DNA of 6,986 nucleotides from Oscillospiraceae bacterium (GCA_021640185.1 JAJXDX010000012.1:9012-15997); one strand, 5' to 3'; positions 1 to 5,834 are shown, counted from the stretch's first letter. Translations and numbers: made by a program. Notes: a model not told the origin generated them from the sequence alone.

Positions 1-455
1 ATGTGATCCCACCGGTCTCTGCCTCGGTGTTCTTCATTTTCCTGTATTCACTTTTCGGCATCGTCGGGTATTATTATCAAAAAACGAATTATGTTGCGGC
101 AGCGACGACCGTCAGCGCCGTGCTGAATATCATCCTCAATTATTTCGGCATCAAGTGGTTCGGCTATCATGCGGCCGGATACACGACACTGATCTGCTAT
201 ATCGGCATGGCTCTGCTCTATTATGTTTTTTATCGAAAGATCGTGCGGCAAGAGCTGGCAGACTGCCCGCCGATGTACGACGTGCGCCTGATCTTGGCAG
301 CGGGCATCGTGATGGTCGGCGTGACCGTGCTGATGGCGATGACTTACCGCTATTTCTATATCCGGTATTCGCTGATCGTTTTGCTGGTGATCGTGGCGAT
401 CGTCAAACGCCGTCCGCTGATCGCGGCGATCAAGCGCCTGAAAAACAAGGAATAA
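1..455 (+). CDS. Polysaccharide flippase (Wzx/RfbX-type, MOP superfamily), C-terminal part
   Basis: The 5' end lies outside the window; the reading frame is open from base 1 (first full codon at base 3) to TAA at 453-455, giving about 150 residues. The visible protein is almost entirely hydrophobic, with about five membrane segments (roughly residues 5-27, 38-58, 62-80, 93-113 and 117-137) and a short basic tail ending KRLKNKE. The opening IPPVSASVFFIFLYSLFG, the following YYYQKT, and the NIILNYFGI and HAAGYTTLICY stretches match what I know of the C-terminal half of oligosaccharide-repeat-unit flippases in Clostridia. Such proteins move undecaprenyl-linked sugar units across the cytoplasmic membrane for capsule or wall polysaccharide. 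The gene is probably the last of a polysaccharide locus extending to the left, since the next gene points the other way. The GTG at base 3 is an internal codon, not the true start. The family call is firm; the exact substrate cannot be told. Confidence 0.85.
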   Translation, partial: VIPPVSASVFFIFLYSLFGIVGYYYQKTNYVAAATTVSAVLNIILNYFGIKWFGYHAAGYTTLICYIGMALLYYVFYRKIVRQELADCPPMYDVRLILAAGIVMVGVTVLMAMTYRYFYIRYSLIVLLVIVAIVKRRPLIAAIKRLKNKE

Positions 456-465
456 AAGCAAAAAG

Positions 466-503
466 CAGATCCTATGCCCGACTGCGGTCGGGCATAGGAT
501 CTG
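466..503 (-). terminator. Perfect hairpin terminator between convergent genes
   Basis: AGATCCTATGCCCGAC (467-482) pairs perfectly with 487-502, and C466-G503 adds one more pair; the loop is TGCG. Read on the minus strand the stem is followed by GCTTTTTGCTTTTATT (452-465), a good U-rich tail, so it fits termination of the XRE regulator gene. On the plus strand the tail (TGTTGCAAAGAGCTTTT) is poor, but the loop is a UNCG-type tetraloop closed by C-G, so it may also help end the flippase transcript. Confidence 0.85.
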
Positions 504-526
504 TTGCAAAGAGCTTTTCTTCGTGT

Positions 527-898
527 TCAGAACGGATGGTGCTGCTGCTTGACCCCATAAACGAACTCGACGACGGTCTTTTGCTCGTCGGGGGTGAGCA
601 GGCGGAAGTTGAACAGCAGACCCTGCTCTGCCGGGGTGAGCGTCAGCGATGCGCTGCCGTCTTGCAGACAGAGCGGCGCCGGTTCGGGATCCCTGCCCAG
701 CAGATGATCGACGGATACGTGGAACAGCTCGGCCAACTGGAGCAGACACTTCTGATCCGGGTTCGCCTTGCCCGTTTCATACTTCGTGTAGGTCGTGCGG
801 TGGATGTTGAGCGTGTTTGCGACGTCTTCCTGAGTCAGGTGCATGGACTTGCGCAGCTCGCGCAGACGTGCAGAGAAAACAGATGTCGTTTCTTCCAT
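527..898 (-). CDS. XRE-family helix-turn-helix transcriptional regulator
   Basis: This 123-residue protein begins with a Cro/C1-type helix-turn-helix domain at about residues 9-67. The core LTQEDVANTLNIHRTTYTKY (21-40) followed by ETGKANPD, and then LLQLAELFHVSVDHLLG, is the textbook pattern of this family. The C-terminal part (about 85-118, with TPAEQGLLFNFRLLTPDEQ) resembles the short helical extension often seen in firmicute XRE repressors and may serve dimerisation; no sensor or enzyme domain is visible. The ATG at 898-896 is chosen because AGGAGG (complement of 909-914) sits 10 nt upstream and the gene has its own promoter further out. The gene is divergent from the transporter at 1210 and may repress itself and that neighbour; this is inferred from position only. 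The family assignment is secure and the target is unknown. Confidence 0.92.
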   Translation of the reverse strand: MEETTSVFSARLRELRKSMHLTQEDVANTLNIHRTTYTKYETGKANPDQKCLLQLAELFHVSVDHLLGRDPEPAPLCLQDGSASLTLTPAEQGLLFNFRLLTPDEQKTVVEFVYGVKQQHHPF

Positions 899-932
899 TT
901 TCGAAGATCCTCCTATTCGTTCGTTATACGAT

Positions 933-949
933 CCTCATTCGCGATGAGG
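933..949. promoter_or_regulatory. Inverted repeat in the regulator leader (possible operator)
   Basis: CCTCAT (933-938) and ATGAGG (944-949) form a perfect inverted repeat around TCGCG. It lies about 20 bp downstream of the predicted regulator transcription start. XRE proteins often bind such short palindromes near their own promoters, but no consensus is known for this protein, so autoregulation is a guess. Confidence 0.3.
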
Positions 950-975
950 TGTTGGCACATCAAGTGTCTATACCG

Positions 976-1004
976 ATCATAGCACATCCGCGCGAAAAAT
1001 GCAA
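976..1004 (-). promoter_or_regulatory. Promoter of the XRE regulator
   Basis: On the minus strand TTGCAT (complement of 999-1004) and TATGAT (complement of 976-981) are separated by exactly 17 bp. A TG one base before the -10 makes it an extended -10 promoter, which offsets the weak -35. The start of transcription would be near 969, about 70 nt before the regulator's ATG. Confidence 0.7.
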
Positions 1005-1021
1005 GCATCTTTTTAACAAAT

Positions 1022-1058
1022 CGTGGTCGACTATCACGGGGCAAGTTCACATCGTGAA
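1022..1058. promoter_or_regulatory. Two inverted repeats between divergent promoters
   Basis: CGTGGTCGACTATCACG (1022-1038) is an imperfect palindrome centred on A1030, with six of eight positions symmetric. TTCAC ATC GTGAA (1046-1058) is a perfect 5-bp repeat eight bases further on. Both lie between the divergent promoters at 976-1004 and 1106-1134, where an operator controlling both genes would be expected. Short repeats of this size can arise by chance, so this is a candidate only. Confidence 0.3.
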
Positions 1059-1105
1059 AAAATCGCTCTGCACAAGTCGGCGCTGTGGCCGATGCGTCCG
1101 GCCGC

Positions 1106-1134
1106 TTGCTTTTTTTGGCAGAAAATGATATACT
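1106..1134 (+). promoter_or_regulatory. Promoter of the AI-2E family transporter gene
   Basis: TTGCTT (1106-1111), a 17-bp spacer and TATACT (1129-1134) make a plausible sigma-A promoter with a good -10. Transcription would start near 1141, leaving a leader of about 70 nt. A 5-bp inverted repeat GGCCG/CGGCC (1087-1091/1099-1103) abuts the -35. Confidence 0.65.
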
Positions 1135-1156
1135 GGAGAAGATCAAGCGCGGGCCG

Positions 1157-1213
1157 ATGTTCGTTTTGCGCGGCCTGCGCGAGTATCTCGAGCCCAAAGG
1201 AGGGTCACGATGA
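1157..1213 (+). CDS. Possible 18-residue leader peptide overlapping the transporter start
   Basis: An ATG at 1157 opens an 18-codon frame (MFVLRGLREYLEPKGGSR) whose TGA at 1211-1213 overlaps the transporter ATG at 1210-1212 in an ATGA arrangement. The transporter's ribosome binding site AAAGGAGGG lies inside this frame. Such overlaps are typical of translational coupling. Against it: no clear ribosome binding site precedes the ATG, and open frames of this length are common by chance in GC-rich DNA. It is recorded as a weak candidate. Confidence 0.2.
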   Translation: MFVLRGLREYLEPKGGSR

Positions 1214-2436
1214 AGAAATGGCGCAACGGCCACAAGTGGCTGTGGTATTTTTCGCTGATCGCTGCAGCGATCGTGCTGTATAAGATCGGCGACGATCTGC
1301 CGCAGGTCCTCTCGTCGATCGGCTGGTTGATCGGCATCTTCTCGCCGTTCATCGGCGGGTTCGCGTTGGCATTTTTCCTGTATGCACCCACGCAGCGGCT
1401 GGAGGGGCTGTTTTTGCGCAGCAAGGCACGTCTGATCCGCCGTGCGGCGCGCCCGGCGGCGATCGCGATCGTTTATCTGCTGCTGCTGGGGCTGCTGAGT
1501 CTGCTGATCGGACTGCTGATCCCGCGTTTGATCGGCAGCCTGACGGATCTGATCAATGCATTGCCGCGGTATATCACCTCGGCTAAGGAACGGCTGGAGG
1601 AATTCGCCAAGCCCGGCGGGCTGCTTGAGCGGTTGGGATTGGTCGATCAGATCGACGGGATCTATGCGGCGGTGTTGGATATGGTCAAGCAGATCGTCAG
1701 CGCCGAAAACGTTCTTACCGCGCTCAAGAGCGTGGTCAGCGCCACGACCTCGCTGCTCGATGTCGTGATCGCGGTGATGGTGTCGCTGTATATGCTGTCC
1801 GGGCGGGAGCATCTGGTGCGCGATCTGCGCACGGTGCTGGAGCTGTTCATGCGGCCGAAGCATTTGGATCTGCTGGCCGGGTACGGCGAGCGGATCAGCA
1901 ACATCTTCTACAGCTATTTCTTCGGCTCCTTCGTGGATGCGATGCTCGTCGGTGTGGCCGCGTCTATTGGCCTGTCCGTGTTCCGTGTGCCGTATGCCGT
2001 GTTGCTTGGTATGGGGACGGGGCTGCTCAACATGATCCCGTATTTCGGTGCGATCGCGGGATCGGCCGCCAGTATCCTCGTCACGCTGCTGACCAAAAAC
2101 ATCTATGCCGCCATCGGCGTGGCGCTGTATCTGATCGTGCTGCAGCAGGTCGACGGCAACATCGTCCAGCCGCGCGTGGTGGGCGGTTCGGTCGGTCTGA
2201 AGCCGTTTTATGTGCTGCTGAGCATCACGGTGTTCGGCGGGCTGTTCGGGTTCTGGGGCATCTTCCTTGCCGTGCCGCTGATGGCGGTGATCCAGATGCT
2301 GGTCAAGGATGCCGTGCAGCGCCGCAGAGCGCGTACAGCGGCTTCGGCCACTGTGTCTGCGGACGGTGGTGCGGCAGCAGCGCCGGAGACGGCCGAGGAG
2401 GCCGCACCGGCGGAAGCGGAAGCTTCTGCCGAATAA
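1210..2436 (+). CDS. AI-2E family transporter (PerM/YtvI-like membrane protein)
   Basis: This is a 408-residue polytopic membrane protein. Hydrophobic segments lie at about 11-26, 36-58 and 82-104. A soluble helical stretch (about 105-178) follows, then further segments near 181-197 and through 233-370. The family hallmarks are in the second half: NMIPYFG at 264-270, QQVDGNIVQPRVVGGSVGLK (302-321), and FGGLFGFWGIFLAVPLMAV (332-350). Members of this family (formerly UPF0118) are thought to export small molecules; autoinducer-2 (TqsA) and ion antiport roles are known for some, so the substrate here is open. The C-terminal 35 residues are an unusual Ala/Glu-rich acidic tail. The start is supported by AAAGGAGGG (1196-1204) five bases upstream and a promoter at 1106. 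It is divergent from the XRE regulator, which may control it. Confidence 0.93.
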   Translation: MKKWRNGHKWLWYFSLIAAAIVLYKIGDDLPQVLSSIGWLIGIFSPFIGGFALAFFLYAPTQRLEGLFLRSKARLIRRAARPAAIAIVYLLLLGLLSLLIGLLIPRLIGSLTDLINALPRYITSAKERLEEFAKPGGLLERLGLVDQIDGIYAAVLDMVKQIVSAENVLTALKSVVSATTSLLDVVIAVMVSLYMLSGREHLVRDLRTVLELFMRPKHLDLLAGYGERISNIFYSYFFGSFVDAMLVGVAASIGLSVFRVPYAVLLGMGTGLLNMIPYFGAIAGSAASILVTLLTKNIYAAIGVALYLIVLQQVDGNIVQPRVVGGSVGLKPFYVLLSITVFGGLFGFWGIFLAVPLMAVIQMLVKDAVQRRRARTAASATVSADGGAAAAPETAEEAAPAEAEASAE

Positions 2437-2455
2437 GCGATGACTGTCGAGCGTT

Positions 2456-2522
2456 CGGCTTTGCTCGGCCACGCACCGTCGCGCTGATGCGCGGCGGTGT
2501 GGTTTTCGCCGGTGCAAAGCCG
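2456..2522. repeat. 67-nt nested inverted repeat downstream of the transporter
   Basis: CGGCTTTGC (2456-2464) pairs perfectly with GCAAAGCCG (2514-2522). Nested inside is an 11-bp GC-rich hairpin (2474-2484 with 2489-2499, one T-G pair). As RNA this would form a long two-tier hairpin. The outer arm ends directly against the first GGTAGAG motif at 2523. Confidence 0.5.
2474..2506 (+). terminator. Terminator-like hairpin after the AI-2E transporter
   Basis: CACCGTCGCGC (2474-2484) pairs with GCGCGGCGGTG (2489-2499) over 11 bp including one T-G pair, with a TGAT loop. It is followed by TGG and TTTT (2503-2506), 37 bp past the transporter stop. The T-run is short, so termination may be partial; a second candidate lies at 2553-2573. 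Confidence 0.55.
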
Positions 2523-2662
2523 GGTAGAGGACGCTCTACCGGCGGTAGAGTTGCCGCAACGGCGGCGTTTTTTGGCGCTATCGGCCGTTTATCCGCGCGG
2601 CGGAGCGTGCCCGGCTCTACCGCGAAAACGGGAAAAGTAGAGCCGCCGATCTGCGCGGTAGG
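2523..2662. repeat. Alternating GGTAGAG / CTCTACC motif cluster
   Basis: A 7-bp motif appears in alternating orientation: GGTAGAG at 2523-2529, CTCTACC at 2534-2540, GGTAGAG at 2544-2550, CTCTACC at 2615-2621, GTAGAG at 2637-2642, and a degenerate GGTAGG at 2657-2662. The first and third copies are spaced 21 bp start to start, about two helical turns. Adjacent copies can pair in more than one way; the later pair forms a 9-bp stem (2612-2620 with 2637-2645). The cluster ends at the -35 region of the degV promoter. It could be protein-binding sites or switching RNA hairpins. No coding frame here is convincing. Confidence 0.5.
2553..2573 (+). terminator. Second GC hairpin with T-run, possible terminator
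   Basis: GCCGC (2553-2557) pairs with GCGGC (2562-2566) around AACG and is followed by G and six T residues (2568-2573). The stem is short but wholly G-C. It would back up the terminator at 2474, ending any readthrough from the transporter gene before the degV promoter. Confidence 0.45.
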
Positions 2663-2691
2663 TTGCCGCGCGCTCCATCATGTGGTATGCT
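2663..2691 (+). promoter_or_regulatory. Promoter of the degV-family gene
   Basis: TTGCCG (2663-2668), 17 bp, and TATGCT (2686-2691), with TG at 2683-2684 one base before the -10 (extended -10). Predicted transcription start is near 2698, inside a run of seven A residues (2694-2700). The leader to the ATG would be about 67 nt. Confidence 0.6.
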
Positions 2692-2700
2692 GTAAAAAAA

Positions 2701-2727
2701 GCGGCCGGTGCGTTCGCCGCCGGCCGC
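2701..2727 (-). terminator. GC-rich hairpin at the degV transcript 5' end; terminator geometry on the minus strand
   Basis: GCGGCCGG (2701-2708) pairs perfectly with CCGGCCGC (2720-2727). On the plus strand it begins about three bases after the predicted degV transcription start, so the mRNA would carry a 5'-terminal hairpin, which can protect against decay. On the minus strand the stem is followed directly by seven T residues (complement of 2694-2700), a textbook intrinsic terminator, yet no minus-strand gene lies upstream of it here. It may stop antisense transcription. Confidence 0.5.
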
Positions 2728-2764
2728 GTATCGTTGTTTTTGCCGAATACAAGGAGGGTCCGTC

Positions 2765-3640
2765 ATGATCCGTTTGTTTACCGATTCCGCCGCCAATCTG
2801 CCGCTCGGCCTTGCCGAAAAGCAGGGGGTGACGGTGCTGCCGTTCACCTTCACGCTAGACGGTGAGGAGTGCAGCCCGATCGATCCGGCCTTCGACGAGC
2901 GGATCTTCTACCGTGCGATGCGGGAGGGTGCTGCTGTCAAGACCTCTATGGTCAATACGGCGATGTTCGTCGACGCGTTCCGTACGGCGCTGCAGGACGG
3001 CGACGATGTGCTGTTCATCGGTATCTCCGGCGGGATCAGCGGCACGCAGCAGGCGGCACGCATCGCCGCCGAGGAGCTGCGCGAGGAGTTCCCCGATCGC
3101 ACGATCGCGATCGTCGATTCGCTCGGCGCGTCGTTGGGCGAAGGGCTGCTGGTGCTGGAGGCGGCGACGCTGATCCGCCGCGGCGAGGAGATGGCGACGA
3201 TCACCGAGCGCCTGTCGCGTCACATCCGGCATATGTGTCAATGCTTCACGGTGGACGATCTGCGCTATCTGCGGCAGGGCGGACGCATCTCCGGTGCTGC
3301 GGCGATGGTGGGCGGCCTTTTGGGCATCCGTCCGGTGCTGGTCGGCGATACGGAGGGGCACATCGTGCAGTCGGCAAAGGTGCGCGGCGCGAAGCAGGTG
3401 CTGGATGCGTTGGCCGAGCGGTATGACCGTTTCGTGCTCGATCGCAGCCAGATCGTGGGCATCGCGCACGCGGACAACGAGGATGGTGCGCGCTATCTGT
3501 TGGGGCGTCTGCACGAAAAGGGGCTGACCGGGCACGATCTGACGGTGTGTTACGAGCCGGTGACCGGCGCGCACGTCGGGCCGGGCGCAGTGGCACTGTT
3601 CTTCTTCGGCCGCGACCGTGCGGAGCTTTGCGGCGGCTGA
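2765..3640 (+). CDS. DegV family protein (fatty-acid-binding)
   Basis: The protein has 291 residues, close to the usual length of about 280. It opens with MIRLFTDSAANLP, the standard DegV start with the Asp-Ser pair at 7-8. It then shows KTSMV (59-63), SGGISGT (88-94), IVDSLGASLGEGLLVLEA (116-133), FTVDDLRYLRQGGRIS (161-176) with GIRPVL, and GAHVGPGAVALFFFG near the C-terminus. This order matches DegV/FakB proteins, which bind a fatty acid in a buried cleft. FakB members hand the lipid to the kinase FakA, but no fakA lies in the window, so a FakB role is only possible. The ATG at 2765 is chosen over an in-frame GTG at 2708 because AAGGAGGG sits just upstream of the ATG, while the GTG lies in the leader hairpin. 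The gene has its own promoter and may be co-transcribed with purB 96 bp downstream. Confidence 0.92.
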   Translation: MIRLFTDSAANLPLGLAEKQGVTVLPFTFTLDGEECSPIDPAFDERIFYRAMREGAAVKTSMVNTAMFVDAFRTALQDGDDVLFIGISGGISGTQQAARIAAEELREEFPDRTIAIVDSLGASLGEGLLVLEAATLIRRGEEMATITERLSRHIRHMCQCFTVDDLRYLRQGGRISGAAAMVGGLLGIRPVLVGDTEGHIVQSAKVRGAKQVLDALAERYDRFVLDRSQIVGIAHADNEDGARYLLGRLHEKGLTGHDLTVCYEPVTGAHVGPGAVALFFFGRDRAELCGG

Positions 3641-3686
3641 CCGCGGCCAGACAGCCGATCGGCGGATATGCGATAAACTCCTTTGG

Positions 3687-3704
3687 CCGTCCGCTTGCGG
3701 ACGG
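3687..3704 (+). other. Small hairpin with CTTG loop upstream of purB
   Basis: CCGTCCG (3687-3693) pairs perfectly with CGGACGG (3698-3704) around CTTG. G(CUUG)C is a known stable RNA tetraloop. No T-run follows, so it is not a terminator. It sits 32 bp before the purB ATG, in a 96-bp gap where I see no convincing promoter. Confidence 0.4.
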
Positions 3705-3736
3705 GCGAGAGATGCACAAAAGGGGAGAGCCTTTCG

Positions 3737-5173
3737 ATGGAAAAAAACAGGGACGGCTACGTTTCGCCGCTGTCGACGCGCTATGCCAGCAAAGAGATGC
3801 AGGCGATCTTTTCGGATAATTTCAAATTCCGCACGTGGCGGCGGCTCTGGGTCGCGCTGGCGCGGGCGGAGCAGCAGCTGGGGCTGGCGATCACCGACGA
3901 GCAGATCGCCGAGATGGAGGCCCATGTCGACGATATCGATTACGCGGTCGCCGAGGCGCGGGAGCGCGAGGTGCGCCACGACGTGATGAGCCACGTGTAC
4001 GCCTTCGGCAAGCAATGCCCCAAGCCGGAGCCGATCATCCATCTGGGCGCGACGAGCTGCTACGTCGGCGATAACACCGACCTGATCGTGCTGCGCGAGG
4101 CTTCGCGGCTGGTGCTGAAAAAAGCGGCGCAGGTGCTGCACGTGCTGGCGGCGTTCGCCGACCGCTACAAGGCGATGCCCTGCTTGGGCTACACGCATCT
4201 GCAGCCCGCGCAGCTGACCACGGTCGGCAAGCGCGCGACACTGTGGATGAACGAGCTGATCATGGATATCGAGAACCTGCAGTTCCAGCTCGATCGTCTG
4301 CGGCTGCTCGGCTCCAAGGGCACGACCGGGACGCAGGCCAGCTTCATGGAACTGTTCGACGGTGACGAGGATAAGATCTGCCGCATGGAGCAGCTGATCG
4401 CTGAGGAGATGGGCTTCTCCGGCTGTGTGCCGGTGTCCGGGCAGACCTATTCCCGCAAGGTGGATGCCTATTTCCTGTCCGTGCTCTCCGGCTTTGCCCA
4501 AAGCGCATACAAATTCGCGAACGACCTGCGGCTGCTGCAATCCTTCGAGGAAGTGGAGGAGCCGTTCGGCAAGGCGCAGATCGGCTCGTCCGCGATGCCG
4601 TACAAGCGCAACCCCATGCGCAGCGAGCGGATCTGCGCGCTGGCGCGCTATGTGATCGCGGATGCGCAGAACCCGGCGCAGACCGCCTGCGTGCAGTGGT
4701 TCGAGCGGACGCTCGACGACAGCGCGAACAAGCGGATCGCGGTGGCGGAGGCGTTTTTGGCCGTCGATGCGATACTGGATATCTATGCCGACGTGGCGTC
4801 CGGTCTGGTGGTGTACGACCGGGTCATCGCCCGCCGCGTGATGGAGAAACTGCCGTTCATGGCGACGGAGAACATCATGATGGAGTCGGTCAAGCGCGGC
4901 GGCGACCGGCAGCAGCTGCACGAGATCATCCGCGTCTATTCTCATCAGGCGGCGGCTCGCGTCAAGTGCGAGGGCAAGCCGAACGACCTGATCGAGCGAT
5001 TGGCCGCCGACGAGCGCATCCCGCTGGATGAGAGCGAGATCCGCGCACAGCTTGATCCCGTGCTGTACACCGGCCGCAGCGCCGGACAGGTGACGGCGTT
5101 CCTTACCGAGGTCGTGCAGCCGGTGCTCGACCGCTATTATGCGGGCGACGTGGCGGCGGCCGTCACGGTCTGA
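3737..5173 (+). CDS. purB: Adenylosuccinate lyase, animal-type long form
   Basis: The enzyme cleaves SAICAR to AICAR and adenylosuccinate to AMP, both releasing fumarate, in cytoplasmic purine synthesis. The 478-residue protein carries the lyase-superfamily signature GSSAMPYKRNPMRSE (283-297) with the catalytic serine in the flexible loop. RHDVMSH (80-86) supplies a histidine equivalent to His86 of human ADSL, and GYTHLQPAQLTT places the general acid/base histidine at 154. IIHLGATSCYVGDNTD, KGTTGTQASF and VQWFERTLDDSAN are almost identical to the human enzyme as I recall it. It is therefore the long eukaryote-like type found in many Clostridia rather than the roughly 430-residue Bacillus form. 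The start at 3737 is set by AGGGGAG nine bases upstream and the MEKNRDGY opening; an in-frame upstream GTG at 3683 lacks a site. All catalytic regions are intact. Confidence 0.96.
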   Translation: MEKNRDGYVSPLSTRYASKEMQAIFSDNFKFRTWRRLWVALARAEQQLGLAITDEQIAEMEAHVDDIDYAVAEAREREVRHDVMSHVYAFGKQCPKPEPIIHLGATSCYVGDNTDLIVLREASRLVLKKAAQVLHVLAAFADRYKAMPCLGYTHLQPAQLTTVGKRATLWMNELIMDIENLQFQLDRLRLLGSKGTTGTQASFMELFDGDEDKICRMEQLIAEEMGFSGCVPVSGQTYSRKVDAYFLSVLSGFAQSAYKFANDLRLLQSFEEVEEPFGKAQIGSSAMPYKRNPMRSERICALARYVIADAQNPAQTACVQWFERTLDDSANKRIAVAEAFLAVDAILDIYADVASGLVVYDRVIARRVMEKLPFMATENIMMESVKRGGDRQQLHEIIRVYSHQAAARVKCEGKPNDLIERLAADERIPLDESEIRAQLDPVLYTGRSAGQVTAFLTEVVQPVLDRYYAGDVAAAVTV

Positions 5174-5192
5174 TCTTCCGGCTTTTATCGAA

Positions 5193-5228
5193 CGGACCCC
5201 CGACAGCACGCTGTCGGGGGTCCGCTTT
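5193..5228 (+). terminator. Strong hairpin terminator between purB and the convergent gene
   Basis: CGGACCCCCGACAG (5193-5206) pairs perfectly with 5211-5224 (14 bp, loop CACG), followed by CTTTCGTT on the plus strand. It begins 20 bp after the purB stop and ends 7 bp before the stop of the minus-strand gene. The minus-strand tail (TTCGATAAAAG) is weak, so it mainly serves purB but could act both ways. Confidence 0.75.
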
Positions 5229-5231
5229 CGT

Positions 5232-5834
5232 TCATTCATCGGTGCTTTCGAGTTTGCTCGGCAGCGAAGCCAAAATGGCCTGTGCTTTCTTTTCGTTATA
5301 TCTCGTGCGCAGCCGCTTGGCCTTTTCGTCCAGCTCGGCAGAAAGCTCATCGGGATCGACGGGGACGTCGACATCGTCCAACGTGCTTCGCTGGACCCAG
5401 ATCTGGTTCTCGGACGTCAGCTTCCATTGGATGATCGACACGGCGACGGCCAGATCTTCCATGGTTATCCCGTTTTGCTGACAAAAACGCATGGACAGAT
5501 CGTGATCTTTTTCGGTAAGCTCTTCCATGGCGGGCAGAAAGTCCCGCCAGTCCTTTGCTACGTCATCTTTGCCTAGCTTTTTCAGCTCGTCCGTGGCGAT
5601 GCGCGCCCGGGCAAAGTGGAACAGCGCCATGTCGACGGTGGCGTCTTCGCCGCTTAGGCCGATCTCGGCCAAAAGCACGCCGCGCAACTCCTGCTCCGTC
5701 AGCTTTTCGTTGCCGACTTGGGCGACGAACGCGGTTCGTCCGCCATGCTCCGGCAGCAGCTGCCAGACCGCGAATATCGCGGCGGCGGCGAGGACGACGG
5801 ACAGGCAGAGCAGCAGGACGGTTTTTCGTTTCAT
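5232..5834 (-). CDS. Membrane-anchored protein with a SurA-N-like domain, function unknown
   Basis: The 200-residue protein has a basic N-terminus and one hydrophobic segment (about 6-25), with no lipobox cysteine, so it is probably an anchored extracytoplasmic protein. Residues 36-56 (FVAQVGNEKLTEQELRGVLL) resemble the opening of SurA/PrsA-type foldases, usually VA.VNGE.IT..E. The remaining helical region with GITMEDLAVAVSIIQWKL also recalls the SurA N-terminal chaperone domain. No parvulin isomerase domain is present; it ends in a charged helical tail. The start is ATG 5834-5832: AAGGAG lies nine bases upstream, and an in-frame ATG at 5870 overlaps the promoter upstream of the predicted transcript start, so it cannot be used. 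It is a single-gene transcript convergent with purB. The chaperone-like assignment is tentative. Confidence 0.8.
   Translation of the reverse strand: MKRKTVLLLCLSVVLAAAAIFAVWQLLPEHGGRTAFVAQVGNEKLTEQELRGVLLAEIGLSGEDATVDMALFHFARARIATDELKKLGKDDVAKDWRDFLPAMEELTEKDHDLSMRFCQQNGITMEDLAVAVSIIQWKLTSENQIWVQRSTLDDVDVPVDPDELSAELDEKAKRLRTRYNEKKAQAILASLPSKLESTDE

Noticed and set aside
48..749. A 233-codon minus-strand open frame spanning the flippase end, the terminator and the regulator
   Set aside because: It crosses a strong terminator and overlaps two real genes; the His/Asp-rich sequence is a shadow.
913..960. A 15-residue frame (MCQHLIANEDRITNE) in the leader of the XRE regulator, ending at its ribosome binding site
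   Set aside because: It starts only about nine bases after the predicted transcript start with no ribosome binding site, and the inverted repeat at 933-949 explains part of it. Chance is the simpler reading.
913..2517. A 534-codon minus-strand open frame opposite the AI-2E transporter
   Set aside because: Its composition is typical of antisense translation, it has no domain, and it overlaps a well supported membrane protein gene and the divergent promoter region.
2523..2662. CRISPR-like repeat array
   Set aside because: The repeated units are only 7 bp, alternate in orientation and are irregularly spaced, unlike the direct repeats and uniform spacers of a CRISPR array.
2708..2764. Upstream GTG start for DegV adding 19 residues
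   Set aside because: The added residues are encoded by the leader hairpin, and the ribosome binding site is placed for the ATG at 2765, where the family's usual N-terminus begins.
2487..2768. A 93-codon plus-strand open frame in the intergenic region before degV
   Set aside because: It has no ribosome binding site, runs through hairpins, the degV promoter and the degV start codon, and its Arg/Gly/Ala-rich translation has no protein-like pattern.
2855..5374. An 839-codon open frame on the minus strand opposite degV and purB
   Set aside because: It is antisense to two genes with clear homology. Its translation is His/Arg/Asp/Gln-rich with no recognisable domain, as expected of a GC-rich shadow frame.
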